Shown here one piece after another: positions 41,237 to 50,593 of a stretch of DNA of 64,000 nt; position 1 is the first letter of the stretch; each line of letters starts with the position of its first letter. Both the position numbers and the translations under genes were made by a program. Source of the DNA: Streptomyces cylindrosporus (lineage in GTDB: Bacteria; Actinomycetota; Actinomycetes; Streptomycetales; Streptomycetaceae); NCBI RefSeq assembly GCF_022698165.1, contig NZ_JALDAY010000025.1, positions 1 to 64,000 of the forward strand. The letters run 5' to 3'. The notes under the pieces are model-generated. The model ran no database searches. It was not told the DNA's origin and saw only the letters and a program-made list of their open reading frames with translations.

Positions 41237-41883
41237 CGGCCGATCACCTTCTCCGACGCCGGCTCGTCCTCGCCGAAGGTCGAGGCGGCCTCCTGGACGA
41301 CCTCGCCCTTGGAGAGGGCCACTTGGCGCTCCGTGCCGGGCGCGGCCTCCGTGACGAGTCCCCGGTAGTAGTCCTGCTCGTCCGTCCCCGGGTACATCGC
41401 GTGCGGGCTGTCGACCATGCCGTCTTCCAGGCCCGCGAGCAGCTGCTCCTTGGTGTAGATCAGGTTGGCGCGGCTGCTGTCCGCGAGCTCGAACTCGTTG
41501 GTCATCGTGAGCGCGCGTGTGGGGCACGCCTCGATGCACAGGCCGCACAGGATGCAGCGGGCGTAGTTGATCTGGTACACGCGCCCGTACCGCTCGCCCG
41601 GCGAGTAGCGCTCCTCGTCCGTGTTGTCCGCGCCCTCCACGTAGATGGCGTCGGCGGGACAGGCCCAGGCGCACAGCTCGCAGCCGACGCACTTCTCCAG
41701 GCCGTCCGGATGGCGGTTGAGCTGGTGCCGTCCGTGGAACCGAGGGGCGGTGGTCTTCTGCTGCTCCGGGTACTGCTCGGTCAGCCGCTTCTTGAACATG
41801 GCCTTGAAGGTCACGCCGAAGCCGGCGACGGGGTTCATGAAGCCGGGCTTCAGCTGCTCGGTCTCCTTCGGCTCCTCAGCCAT
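41233..41883 (-). CDS. nuoI: NADH dehydrogenase subunit I
   Basis: A 216-residue peripheral iron-sulfur subunit carrying clusters N6a and N6b. CVGCELCAWACP and CILCGLCIEACP are the two CxxCxxCxxxCP motifs. The start MAEEPKETEQLKP at 41883 lies eight bases inside nuoH and has AAGGAGGGG upstream; a longer in-frame start lies further inside nuoH. The C-terminus (PGTERQVALSKGEVVQEAASTFGEDEPASEKVIG) is an acidic extension beyond the ferredoxin domain. Confidence 0.95.
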   Translation of the reverse strand: MAEEPKETEQLKPGFMNPVAGFGVTFKAMFKKRLTEQYPEQQKTTAPRFHGRHQLNRHPDGLEKCVGCELCAWACPADAIYVEGADNTDEERYSPGERYGRVYQINYARCILCGLCIEACPTRALTMTNEFELADSSRANLIYTKEQLLAGLEDGMVDSPHAMYPGTDEQDYYRGLVTEAAPGTERQVALSKGEVVQEAASTFGEDEPASEKVIGR

Positions 41884-43240
41884 CGGACCCCTCCTTTCCA
41901 TCCGAAGATCCGTCACTGGCAGTATCCGACCCACCACTGACAATCAGCTCCCGCTCACGGCGCGGGCTGCGCCTGGGCACCGCCGCGAGCTGCTGTCCCG
42001 GCAGTGGCGGTACGGGGAATCCGCCCGCCATCGGGTCGAACTCGGCGGGCTGCGCGGCGGCTTGCCCGGACTCCTTCGCCTTCTCGCGGAACATGTCGAC
42101 GACGAAGGACAGGAGCAGCAGGGCGAGGACGGCGCCGCCGATGTAGAGGGCGATGTCGGCGAAGTCGTAGTTCTCGTTCCTCAGCGCCCGCACCGTCGCG
42201 ACCAGCATCAGCCAGACCACGGAGACCGGGATGAGGACCTTCCAGCCGAGCTTCATCAGCTGGTCGTAGCGGACGCGGGGAAGCGTGCCGCGCAGCCAGA
42301 TGAAGAAGAACAGCAGCAGCTGGACCTTGATCACGAACCAGAGGAGCGGCCACCAGCCGTGGTTGGCGCCCTCCCAGAAGGTGCTGACCGGCCAGGGGGC
42401 GCGCCAGCCGCCGAGGAAGAGCGTGGTGGAGACGGCGGAGACGGTCACCATGTTGACGTACTCGGCGAGCATGAACATCGCGAACTTGATCGACGAGTAC
42501 TCGGTGTTGAAGCCGCCGACCAGGTCGCCCTCGGACTCCGGCATGTCGAAGGGGGCGCGGTTGGTCTCGCCCACCATGGTGACGATGTAGAGGATGAAGG
42601 AGACCGGCAGCAGCAGGATGTACCAGCGGTCGTGCTGCTGCTCGACGATCGTCGAGGTCGACATCGAGCCCGAGTAGAGGAACACCGAGGCGAACGCGGC
42701 GCCCATGGCGATCTCGTACGAGATCATCTGCGCGCAGGAGCGGAGGCCGCCGAGCAGCGGGTAGGTGGATCCGGAACTCCAACCCGCCAGCACGATGCCG
42801 TAGATGCCGACCGAGGCGACCGCCAGGATGTAGAGCATCGCGATCGGCAGGTCGGTGAGCTGCATCGTGGTGCGGTGGCCGAAGATCGAGATCTCGTTGC
42901 CGGCCGGGCCGAAGGGGATCACCGCGATCGCCATGAAGGCCGGGATCGCCGCGACGATCGGTGCGAGGACGTAGACCACCTTGTCCGCGCGCTTGACGAT
43001 GATGTCTTCCTTGAGCATCAGCTTGATGCCGTCGGCGAGCGACTGGAGCATGCCCCAGGGGCCGTGCCGGTTGGGGCCGATGCGCAGCTGCATCCAGGCG
43101 ACGACCTTGCGCTCCCAGACGATGGAGAACAGCACGGTCACCATCAGGAAGGCGAAGCAGAACACCGCCTTGACGACGACCAGCCACCAGGGATCGCGGC
43201 CGAACATCGAGAGGTCTTCAGCGGCGAGGTACGGGTTCAT
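41876..43240 (-). CDS. nuoH: NADH dehydrogenase subunit H
   Basis: A 454-residue membrane subunit at the quinone site. Eight or nine helices lie between ~20 and 400. ERKVVAWMQLRIGPNRHGPWGMLQSLADGIKLMLKEDI is the quinone-chamber loop with its Arg/Asp/Glu, and NRAPFDMPESEGDLVGGFNTEYSSIKFAMFMLAEY is the second signature. Residues ~405-454 (AQPAEFDPMAGGFPVPPLPGQQLAAVPRR onward) are a Pro/Ser/Gly-rich tail typical of actinobacteria. The ATG overlaps the nuoG stop (ATGA). Confidence 0.95.
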   Translation of the reverse strand: MNPYLAAEDLSMFGRDPWWLVVVKAVFCFAFLMVTVLFSIVWERKVVAWMQLRIGPNRHGPWGMLQSLADGIKLMLKEDIIVKRADKVVYVLAPIVAAIPAFMAIAVIPFGPAGNEISIFGHRTTMQLTDLPIAMLYILAVASVGIYGIVLAGWSSGSTYPLLGGLRSCAQMISYEIAMGAAFASVFLYSGSMSTSTIVEQQHDRWYILLLPVSFILYIVTMVGETNRAPFDMPESEGDLVGGFNTEYSSIKFAMFMLAEYVNMVTVSAVSTTLFLGGWRAPWPVSTFWEGANHGWWPLLWFVIKVQLLLFFFIWLRGTLPRVRYDQLMKLGWKVLIPVSVVWLMLVATVRALRNENYDFADIALYIGGAVLALLLLSFVVDMFREKAKESGQAAAQPAEFDPMAGGFPVPPLPGQQLAAVPRRSPRRERELIVSGGSDTASDGSSDGKEGSDG

Positions 43241-45741
43241 GCCTCCACCTCCTTCGGGGCCTCGCCGACGAGCGTCGCCGGGCCGATGCGGACGAGTGCG
43301 CCGGGCAGCGCCCCGGTGTCGGAGGCGACGCCCCTGCCGACGGAGTTCAGCGGGAGCCAGACCACGCGGTCGGGCATCTCGGTGATCAGCAGCGGGAGTT
43401 CGACCGTTCCGGCGGAGCCGGTCACGGCGAGGAGGTCGCCGTCCTTGACGCCCGCCTCGGCGGCCGTCGCGGCCGACACGCGCGCGTGGGCGGCGTGCCG
43501 CGTCCCGGCGAGCGCCTCGTCGCCCTCCTGGAGGCGGCCCTGGTCGAGCAGGAGCCGGTGCCCGGCCAGTACGGCCTCCCCGGCGGCGGGCCGGGGCAAC
43601 TGGCTCCCGCTCTCCAGCGGTTCGGTCGCCCGCGGCCCGTCCCAGGGCCCGAGCCGGTCGATCTCCGCCCGTACGGTCCGCAGGTCCGGCAGACCCAGGT
43701 GTACGTCCATGGCGTCGGCCAGCATCTGCAGCACGCGCGCGTCGGTCGGCGCGAGGCGGCGGGTCATCTGGTCGGGCTTGAGCGCGGCGTCGAAGAAGCG
43801 CACCCTGCCCTCCCAGTTGAGGAAGGTGCCGGCCTTCTCGGCGACCGCGGCCACCGGCAGGACGACGCTGGCGTGCTCGCTGACCTCGCTGGGCCGCAGC
43901 TCCAGCGAGACGACGAAGCCGGCCTCGTGAAGTGCTTCACGCGCGCGTGCCGGGTCCGGCAGGTCGGCGATCTCGACGCCCGCGACCACCAGGGCCTGCA
44001 ACTCACCGTTGGCGGCGGCCTCGACGATCTGGCTGGTGTCGCGGCCGTAGCGGTGCGGGAGTTCGGCGACGCCCCAGGCGGCGGCGACCTCCTCACGCGC
44101 GCGTGGGTCGGTCGCCGGGCGTCCGCCCGGCAGCAGCGACGGCAGCGCGCCCACCTCGACGGCGCCGCGCTCCCCGGCCCGCCGCGGGATCCAGACGAGC
44201 TCGGCGCCGGTCGCGGAGGCGGCCCGTACGGCGGCGGTGAGGCCACCGGCGACCGCGGCGAGGCGCTCGCCCACGACGATCACCGCGCCCTCGGCGCGCA
44301 GCGCCTCGGCCGCCTCGGCTCCGCCGTCCTCCAGGCCAACGCCGCCGGCCAGCGCGTCCAGCCATTCGGTCTCGGTGCCGGGAGCCGCCGGCAACAGCCT
44401 GCCGCCCGCCTTCTCCAGACCCCGCGTCGCGTGCGTGGCCAGCGCGAACACCTTCTGCCCGTGCCCCCGCCAGGCCTTGCGCAGCCTCAGGAAGACGCCG
44501 GGCGCCTCCTCCTCGGCCTCGAACCCGACCAGCAGGACCGCGGGCGCCTTCTCCAGGGAGGTGTACGTGACACCCGTACCGTCGAGGTCGCGGCCGCGGC
44601 CGGCGACCCGGGCCGCCAGGAAGTCGGCTTCCTCGCTGCCGTGCACGCGCGCGCGGAAGTCGATGTCGTTGGTGTCGAGCGCCACGCGCGCGAACTTGCT
44701 GTACGCGTAGGCGTCCTCGACGGTGAGGCGGCCGCCGGTCAGGACGCCGGTGCGGCCGCGCGAGGCGAGCAGGCCCTGGGCCGCGATCTGCAGCGCCTCC
44801 GGCCAGGAGGCCGGCTCCAGGTCGCCCTCGGCGTTGCGCACCAGGGGCGTCTCCAGGCGGTCGCGCTGCTGGGCGTACCGGAAGGCGAAGCGGCCCTTGT
44901 CGCAGATCCACTCCTCGTTGACCTCGGGGTCGTTGGCCGCGAGGCGGCGCATGACCTTGCCGCGCCGGTGGTCGGTGCGGGTGGCGCAGCCGCCGGAGCA
45001 GTGCTCGCACACGCTCGGCGAGGACACCAGGTCGAAGGGGCGGGAGCGGAATCGGTACGCCGCCGAGGTCAGCGCGCCGACGGGGCAGATCTGGATGGTG
45101 TTGCCGGAGAAGTACGACTCGAAGGGGTCGCCCTCGCCGGTGCCGACCTGCTGGAGCGCGCCGCGCTCCAGGAGCTCGATCATCGGATCGCCCGCGACCT
45201 GGTTGGAGAACCGGGTGCAGCGGGCGCACAGCACGCACCGCTCGCGGTCGAGCAGCACCTGCGTGGAGATCGGGACGGGCTTCTCGTACGTCCGCTTCTT
45301 GCCTTCGAAACGGGAGTCGGCCTGACCGTGGGACATGGCCTGGTTCTGCAGGGGGCACTCGCCGCCCTTGTCGCAGACCGGGCAGTCCAGCGGGTGGTTG
45401 ATGAGCAGCAGCTCCATCACACCGTGCTGGGCCTTCTCGGCGACCGGTGAGGTGAGGTGGGTCTTCACGACCATGCCGTCCGTGCACGTGATGGTGCAGG
45501 ACGCCATCGGCTTGCGCTGGCCCTCGACCTCGACGATGCACTGGCGGCAGGCGCCGGCCGGGTCGAGCAGCGGGTGGTCGCAGAAGCGGGGGATCTCGAT
45601 GCCGAGCTGCTCGGCGGCCCGGATGACCAGGGTGCCCTTGGGCACGCTGATCTCGGCGCCGTCGATCGTCAGCGAGACGAGATCCTCCGGCGGGACCGCC
45701 GCCTCTCCCCCTCCCGCGGGAGCGTTGGTGGTCACGGTCAT
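43237..45741 (-). CDS. nuoG: NADH dehydrogenase subunit G
   Basis: An 834-residue peripheral subunit. The N-terminal 2Fe-2S ferredoxin fold holds RFCDHPLLDPAGACRQCIVEV and ASCTITC; HGVMELLLINHPLDCPVCDKGGECPLQ and CVLCARCTRF bind the N5/N4 clusters; VCEHCSGGCATRT binds the extra 4Fe-4S cluster (N7-like) of the molybdopterin-type domain. The remainder is the inactive molybdopterin-enzyme fold, in which the active-site cofactor ligands are lost as usual. ATG overlaps the nuoF stop (ATGA). The length is longer than in mitochondria (~700) and similar to other actinobacteria. Confidence 0.95.
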   Translation of the reverse strand: MTVTTNAPAGGGEAAVPPEDLVSLTIDGAEISVPKGTLVIRAAEQLGIEIPRFCDHPLLDPAGACRQCIVEVEGQRKPMASCTITCTDGMVVKTHLTSPVAEKAQHGVMELLLINHPLDCPVCDKGGECPLQNQAMSHGQADSRFEGKKRTYEKPVPISTQVLLDRERCVLCARCTRFSNQVAGDPMIELLERGALQQVGTGEGDPFESYFSGNTIQICPVGALTSAAYRFRSRPFDLVSSPSVCEHCSGGCATRTDHRRGKVMRRLAANDPEVNEEWICDKGRFAFRYAQQRDRLETPLVRNAEGDLEPASWPEALQIAAQGLLASRGRTGVLTGGRLTVEDAYAYSKFARVALDTNDIDFRARVHGSEEADFLAARVAGRGRDLDGTGVTYTSLEKAPAVLLVGFEAEEEAPGVFLRLRKAWRGHGQKVFALATHATRGLEKAGGRLLPAAPGTETEWLDALAGGVGLEDGGAEAAEALRAEGAVIVVGERLAAVAGGLTAAVRAASATGAELVWIPRRAGERGAVEVGALPSLLPGGRPATDPRAREEVAAAWGVAELPHRYGRDTSQIVEAAANGELQALVVAGVEIADLPDPARAREALHEAGFVVSLELRPSEVSEHASVVLPVAAVAEKAGTFLNWEGRVRFFDAALKPDQMTRRLAPTDARVLQMLADAMDVHLGLPDLRTVRAEIDRLGPWDGPRATEPLESGSQLPRPAAGEAVLAGHRLLLDQGRLQEGDEALAGTRHAAHARVSAATAAEAGVKDGDLLAVTGSAGTVELPLLITEMPDRVVWLPLNSVGRGVASDTGALPGALVRIGPATLVGEAPKEVEA

Positions 45742-47084
45742 GCGTTCACCTCCGGGCGGTCGGCCCAGGCCGTCGACTTCGCCGGGTCGAAGGGGCAGCC
45801 CCGGCCGGTGATGTGCTGCTCGTACTCCTCGCGGAAGTACTTGAGCGAGGAGAAGATCGGCGAGGCGGCGCCGTCGCCGAGGGCGCAGAAGGACTTGCCG
45901 TTGATGTTGTCGGCGATGTCGTTCAGCTTGTCGAGGTCGGACATGGTGCCCTTGCCGGCCTCGATGTCGCGCAGCAACTGCACGAGCCAGTACGTCCCTT
46001 CGCGGCAGGGTGTGCACTTGCCGCAGGACTCGTGGGCGTAGAACTCGGTCCAGCGGGTGACGGCGCGGACCACGCAGGTCGTCTCGTCGAAGCACTGGAG
46101 AGCCTTGGTGCCGAGCATGGAACCGGCGGCGCCCACTCCCTCGTAGTCGAGGGGCACGTCGAGGTGCTCGTCGGTGAACATCGGCGTCGAGGAGCCGCCC
46201 GGCGTCCAGAACTTCAGGCGGTGTCCGGGGCGCATCCCGCCGCTCATTTCGAGGAGCTGGCGGAGCGTGATGCCGAGCGGGGCCTCGTACTGGCCGGGGC
46301 TGGCGACATGGCCGCTGAGCGAGTAGAGCGTGAAGCCCGGGGACTTCTCGCTGCCCATCGACCGGAACCATTCTTTGCCCCGATGCAGAATCGCGGGAAC
46401 CGACGCGATCGACTCGACGTTGTTCACAACAGTCGGGCACGCATAGAGGCCCGCCACCGCAGGAAAGGGGGGACGGAGCCGCGGTTGACCACGGCGGCCT
46501 TCGAGCGAGTCGAGCAGTGCGGTCTCCTCACCGCAGATGTACGCGCCGGCGCCGGCGTGCACGGTGAGTTCGAGATTCAGGCCGCTGCCCAGGATGTTCT
46601 CGCCGAGGTAGCCCGCCGCGTAGGCCTCGCGCACGGCCTCGTGCAACCGCCGCAATACGGGGACGACTTCACCACGCAGATAGATGAAGGCATGCGAAGA
46701 CCTGATGGCATAACACGCGATGACAATGCCCTCGATGAGGCTGTGCGGGTTCGCGAACAGGAGCGGGATGTCCTTGCACGTCCCTGGCTCCGATTCGTCG
46801 GCGTTGACAACTAGATAGTGTGGCTTTCCATCACCCTGGGGAATGAACTGCCATTTCATTCCCGTCGGGAATCCCGCGCCACCGCGGCCGCGCAGACCGG
46901 AGTCCTTGACGTACGCGATCAGGTCGTCCGGCGACATCGCCAGCGCCTTGCGGAGCCCCTCGTAGCCCTCGTGCCTTCGGTAGACGTCCAGAGTCCAGGA
47001 CTCGTCCTCGTCCCAGAAGGCCGACAGCACGGGTGCGAGCAGCTTCTCGGGGCTGTTGTTCTTGAGTTCGGGTGCCAAGGTCAT
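45738..47084 (-). CDS. nuoF: NADH dehydrogenase subunit F
   Basis: A 448-residue subunit that binds NADH and FMN and carries cluster N3. GRGGAGFPTGMKW around residue 66-78 is the FMN/NADH loop, GAGAYICGEETALLDSLEGRRGQPRLRPPFP is the NADH region, and ESCGKCTPCREGT with a later NGKSFCALGDGA supplies the four cluster Cys. The start ATGACCTTGGC at 47084 overlaps the nuoE stop by one base (TGATG). Confidence 0.96.
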   Translation of the reverse strand: MTLAPELKNNSPEKLLAPVLSAFWDEDESWTLDVYRRHEGYEGLRKALAMSPDDLIAYVKDSGLRGRGGAGFPTGMKWQFIPQGDGKPHYLVVNADESEPGTCKDIPLLFANPHSLIEGIVIACYAIRSSHAFIYLRGEVVPVLRRLHEAVREAYAAGYLGENILGSGLNLELTVHAGAGAYICGEETALLDSLEGRRGQPRLRPPFPAVAGLYACPTVVNNVESIASVPAILHRGKEWFRSMGSEKSPGFTLYSLSGHVASPGQYEAPLGITLRQLLEMSGGMRPGHRLKFWTPGGSSTPMFTDEHLDVPLDYEGVGAAGSMLGTKALQCFDETTCVVRAVTRWTEFYAHESCGKCTPCREGTYWLVQLLRDIEAGKGTMSDLDKLNDIADNINGKSFCALGDGAASPIFSSLKYFREEYEQHITGRGCPFDPAKSTAWADRPEVNA

Positions 47085-47953
47085 CACTCCCCCTCCTCGG
47101 CGGCAGGCCCTGCCGGGTGGGCTGGGTCGGAGGCCGACGTGTCCTGCGGCGCATCGTGTGAGCTCAGGTGCTCGGTCGGCGACGGGTCGTGCACTGCCCT
47201 GTCCTGCGGCTCGTCCTCGTGCGGGCCGCCGTCCCGCGGATGGACCACGCGCGCGGGTGCGGCCTCTCCCCTTGCCAGGCGAAGGCCCACCAGCGACGCC
47301 GGTCCCGCACTGCCGCTCTCCTCGACGGCCCCGGGCCGCTCGTCGGGGAAGCCGGCCAGGATCCGCGCGGTCTCCTTGAACGTGCACAGGCGCGCCCCGC
47401 GCGTGGGCTGGACGTCCCGTCCCGCGCGCAGGTCGTCGACGAGGCGCTTGGCGCTGGCCGGGGACTGGTTGTCGAAGAACTCCCAGTTGACCATCACCAC
47501 CGGCGCGAAGTCGCAGGCCGCGTTGCACTCGATGTGCTCCAGGGTGACCTTGCCGTCCTCGGTGGTCTCACCGTTGCCGACACCGAGGTGCTCCTGGAGC
47601 TCCTCGAAGATCGCGTCGCCGCCCATCACCGCGCACAGCGTGTTGGTGCAGACGCCCACCTGGTAGTCACCGCTCGGCTTGCGCCGGTACATCGTGTAGA
47701 AGGTCGCGACGGCGGTGACCTCGGCCGTGGTCAGCTCCAGCACGTCCGCGCAGAACTGCATCCCGGTGCGCGTGACATGGCCCTCCTCCGCCTGCACGAG
47801 GTGCAGCAACGGCAGGAGCGCGGACCGCGAGTCGGGGTAGCGGGCGATCACCTCGCGCGCGTCCGCCTCCAGGCGGGCTCGGACGTCGTCCGGGTAGGCG
47901 GGCGCGGGCAGTTCGGGCATGCCCAGGCTGACGCCAGAGGAACTGGTGGTCAC
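47084..47953 (-). CDS. nuoE: NADH dehydrogenase subunit E, with long C-terminal tail
   Basis: A 289-residue subunit carrying the 2Fe-2S cluster N1a. VCTNTLCAVMGG and IECNAACDFAP provide the four Cys, and ATFYTMYRRKP is the surrounding signature. Residues ~1-200 correspond to the usual protein; the last ~85 residues are an extra Pro/Glu/Asp/His-rich, probably disordered tail (VVHPRDGGPHEDEPQDRAVHD and so on). GTG at 47953 overlaps the nuoD stop by four bases. Confidence 0.95.
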   Translation of the reverse strand: MTTSSSGVSLGMPELPAPAYPDDVRARLEADAREVIARYPDSRSALLPLLHLVQAEEGHVTRTGMQFCADVLELTTAEVTAVATFYTMYRRKPSGDYQVGVCTNTLCAVMGGDAIFEELQEHLGVGNGETTEDGKVTLEHIECNAACDFAPVVMVNWEFFDNQSPASAKRLVDDLRAGRDVQPTRGARLCTFKETARILAGFPDERPGAVEESGSAGPASLVGLRLARGEAAPARVVHPRDGGPHEDEPQDRAVHDPSPTEHLSSHDAPQDTSASDPAHPAGPAAEEGE

Positions 47954-49272
47954 CGGTCGACGCCTCCCATCACGGGGTCGATGGACGCGACGGCGACGAT
48001 GACGTCGGCGACCTGGCCGCCCTCGCACATCGCCGCCATGGCCTGCAGGTTGGTGAAGGACGGGTCGCGGAAGTGGACCCGGAAGGGGCGGGTGCCGCCG
48101 TCGGACACGGCGTGCACGCCGAGTTCGCCCTTGGGTGACTCCACGGCCGCGTACGCCTGGCCCGGCGGGACCCGGAAGCCCTCGGTGACCAGCTTGAAGT
48201 GGTGGATCAGGGCCTCCATGGAGGTGCCCATGATCTTCTTGATGTGGTCGAGGGAGTTGCCGAGTCCGTCCGGTCCCAGGGCGAGCTGGGCGGGCCAGGC
48301 GATCTTCTTGTCGGCGACCATGACCGGGCCGGGCTGCAGCCGGTCCAGGCACTGCTCGACGATCCTCAGCGACTGCCGCATCTCCTCCAGGCGGATGAGG
48401 AAGCGGCCGTAGGAGTCGCAGGTGTCGGCGGTGGGGACGTCGAAGTCGAAGGTCTCGTAGCCGCAGTAGGGCTGCGCCTTGCGCAGGTCGTGCGGCAGGC
48501 CGGTGGAGCGCAGGATCGGGCCGGTGGCGCCGAGGGCCATGCAGCCGGCCAGGTCGAGGTAGCCGACGTCCTGCATACGGGCCTTGAAGATGGGGTTCCC
48601 GGTGGCGAGCTTGTCGTACTCCGGGAGGTTCTTCTTCATCTTCTTCACGAACTCGCGGATGTGGTCCACCGCGCCGGGCGGCAGGTCCTGCGCGAGTCCG
48701 CCGGGGCGGATGTACGCGTGGTTCATCCGGAGGCCCGTGATGAGCTCGTAGATGTCGAGAATCATTTCACGATCACGGAATCCGTAGATCATGATCGTGG
48801 TGGCGCCGAGCTCCATGCCGCCGGTGGCGATGCACACCAGGTGCGAGGAGAGCCGGTTGAGCTCCATGAGGAGCACGCGGATGAGGGTGGCGCGGTCGGG
48901 GATCTCGTCCTCGATGCCGAGGAGCTTCTCGACGGCGAGACAGTAGGCGGTCTCGTTGAAGAAGGACGTCAGGTAGTCCATGCGCGTCACGAACGTGGTG
49001 CCCTGTGTCCACGTGCGGAACTCGAGGTTCTTCTCGATGCCGGTGTGCAGGTAGCCGATGCCGCAGCGGGCCTCGGTGACCGTCTCGCCGTCGATCTCCA
49101 GGATCAGGCGGAGCACTCCGTGGGTGGAGGGGTGCTGGGGGCCCATGTTGACGACGATGCGCTCGTCGTCGGCGCGGGCCGCGGACTGGACGATCTCGTC
49201 CCAGTCGCCACCGGTGACCGTGTAGACGGTGCCCTCGGTGGTCTCGCGAGGAGAGGCTTGCGAAGTGCTCAC
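47950..49272 (-). CDS. nuoD: NADH dehydrogenase subunit D
   Basis: A 440-residue subunit related to the hydrogenase large subunit, lining the quinone chamber. GPQHPSTHGVLRLILEIDGE is the His-bearing loop near the headgroup, and RDPSFTNLQAMAAMCEGGQVADVIVAVASIDPVMGGVDR is the C-terminal signature. The Ni-binding cysteines of hydrogenases are absent, as expected. The start overlaps the nuoC stop (GTGA). Confidence 0.96.
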   Translation of the reverse strand: MSTSQASPRETTEGTVYTVTGGDWDEIVQSAARADDERIVVNMGPQHPSTHGVLRLILEIDGETVTEARCGIGYLHTGIEKNLEFRTWTQGTTFVTRMDYLTSFFNETAYCLAVEKLLGIEDEIPDRATLIRVLLMELNRLSSHLVCIATGGMELGATTIMIYGFRDREMILDIYELITGLRMNHAYIRPGGLAQDLPPGAVDHIREFVKKMKKNLPEYDKLATGNPIFKARMQDVGYLDLAGCMALGATGPILRSTGLPHDLRKAQPYCGYETFDFDVPTADTCDSYGRFLIRLEEMRQSLRIVEQCLDRLQPGPVMVADKKIAWPAQLALGPDGLGNSLDHIKKIMGTSMEALIHHFKLVTEGFRVPPGQAYAAVESPKGELGVHAVSDGGTRPFRVHFRDPSFTNLQAMAAMCEGGQVADVIVAVASIDPVMGGVDR

Positions 49273-50027
49273 GAGTACGACCTCCGCTGGTCCGGAGCCG
49301 GGATCTGGGCGCCCTTGTACTCGACGGGGATGCCGCCGAGCGGGTAGTCCTTGCGCTGCGGGTGGCCCTGCCAGTCGTCCGGCATCATGATCCGGGTCAG
49401 GGCCGGGTGACCGTCGAAGACGATCCCGAAGAAGTCGTAGGTCTCGCGCTCGTGCCAGTCGTTGGTCGGATACACGGAGACCAGGGACGGGATGTGCGGG
49501 TCGGCGTCCGGGGCGCTGACCTCCAGGCGGATCAGCCGGTTGTGGGTGATCGAGCGCAGGTGGTAGACGGCGTGCAGCTCGCGGCCCTTGTCGTGGAGGT
49601 AGTGGACTCCGCTAACGCCGGTGCACAGCTCGAAGCGCAGGGCCGGGTCGTCGCGCAGGGTGCGGGCGACGCGCAGCAGGTGCTCGCGCTCGATGTGGAA
49701 GGTGAGTTCGCCGCGGTCGACGACCGTCTTCTCGATGGCGTTGTCGGGGAGCAGGCCCTGCTCCTCCAGCGCGCCTTCCAGCTCGTCGGCGACCTCGTCG
49801 AACCAGCCGCCGTAGGGGCGGGCCGCCGGTCCCGGGAGGCGGATCGAGCGGACCAGGCCGCCGTAGCCGGAGGTGTCGCCGCCGTTGTTGGCGCCGAACA
49901 TGCCGCGCTGGACGCGGATCTCCTCGCCGCCCTCGCCGCGCTGGCCGGGGAGGTTGGAGGCGCCGAGGTCCTTCTCGGGGTTGACCCCGTTGGACCCGCC
50001 GGCGCCGGTGCCGTTCGCGTCGCTCAC
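49269..50027 (-). CDS. nuoC: NADH dehydrogenase subunit C
   Basis: A 252-residue peripheral subunit. HYLRSITHNRLIRLEVS, SVYPTNDWHERETYDFFGIVFDGHPALTRIMMPDDWQGHPQRKDYPLGG is the 30-kDa-subunit signature and ends near the C-terminus. Residues ~1-70 (MSDANGTGAGGSNGVNPEKDLGA onward) are a Gly/Asn-rich extension that E. coli lacks. GTG at 50027 overlaps the nuoB stop by four bases. Confidence 0.95.
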   Translation of the reverse strand: MSDANGTGAGGSNGVNPEKDLGASNLPGQRGEGGEEIRVQRGMFGANNGGDTSGYGGLVRSIRLPGPAARPYGGWFDEVADELEGALEEQGLLPDNAIEKTVVDRGELTFHIEREHLLRVARTLRDDPALRFELCTGVSGVHYLHDKGRELHAVYHLRSITHNRLIRLEVSAPDADPHIPSLVSVYPTNDWHERETYDFFGIVFDGHPALTRIMMPDDWQGHPQRKDYPLGGIPVEYKGAQIPAPDQRRSYS

Positions 50028-50578
50028 CGCAGCAGCCCCTTCATCTCGATCGTGGGCAGGGCCTTGAGCGCCGCTTCCTCGGCCTCGCGGGCGGCCTCCT
50101 CGGCGTTCACGCCGAGCTTGGAGGTCTGGATCTTCTGGTGGAGCTTGAGGATGGCGTCCATGAGCATCTCGGGCCGTGGCGGGCAGCCCGGGAGATAGAT
50201 GTCGACCGGGACGATGTGGTCGACGCCCTGCACGATCGCGTAGTTGTTGAACATGCCGCCCGAGGAGGCGCAGACCCCCATGGAGATCACCCACTTGGGG
50301 TTCGGCATCTGGTCGTAGACCTGCCGCAGCACGGGCGCCATCTTCTGGCTGACCCGGCCGGCGACGATCATGAGGTCGGCCTGGCGGGGTGAGCCGCGGA
50401 AGACCTCCATGCCGAAGCGGGCCAGGTCGTAGCGTCCGGCGCCCGTGGTCATCATCTCGATGGCGCAGCAGGCCAGGCCGAAGGTGGCCGGGAAGACGGA
50501 CGCCTTGCGCACCCAGCCCGCGGCCTGCTCGACGGTGGTCAGCAGGAATCCGCTCGGCAGCTTTTCTTCGAGTCCCAT
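50024..50578 (-). CDS. nuoB: NADH dehydrogenase subunit B
   Basis: A 184-residue subunit holding cluster N2, the last donor to quinone. FGLACCAIEMM gives adjacent Cys, VISMGVCASSGGMF and YLPGCPPRPE supply the other two. Residues past ~155 (IQTSKLGVNAEEAAREAEEAALKA) are an extra helical tail. It starts 15 bases after the nuoA stop. Confidence 0.96.
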   Translation of the reverse strand: MGLEEKLPSGFLLTTVEQAAGWVRKASVFPATFGLACCAIEMMTTGAGRYDLARFGMEVFRGSPRQADLMIVAGRVSQKMAPVLRQVYDQMPNPKWVISMGVCASSGGMFNNYAIVQGVDHIVPVDIYLPGCPPRPEMLMDAILKLHQKIQTSKLGVNAEEAAREAEEAALKALPTIEMKGLLR

Positions 50579-50593
50579 GTCGTTAAAGGCCCC

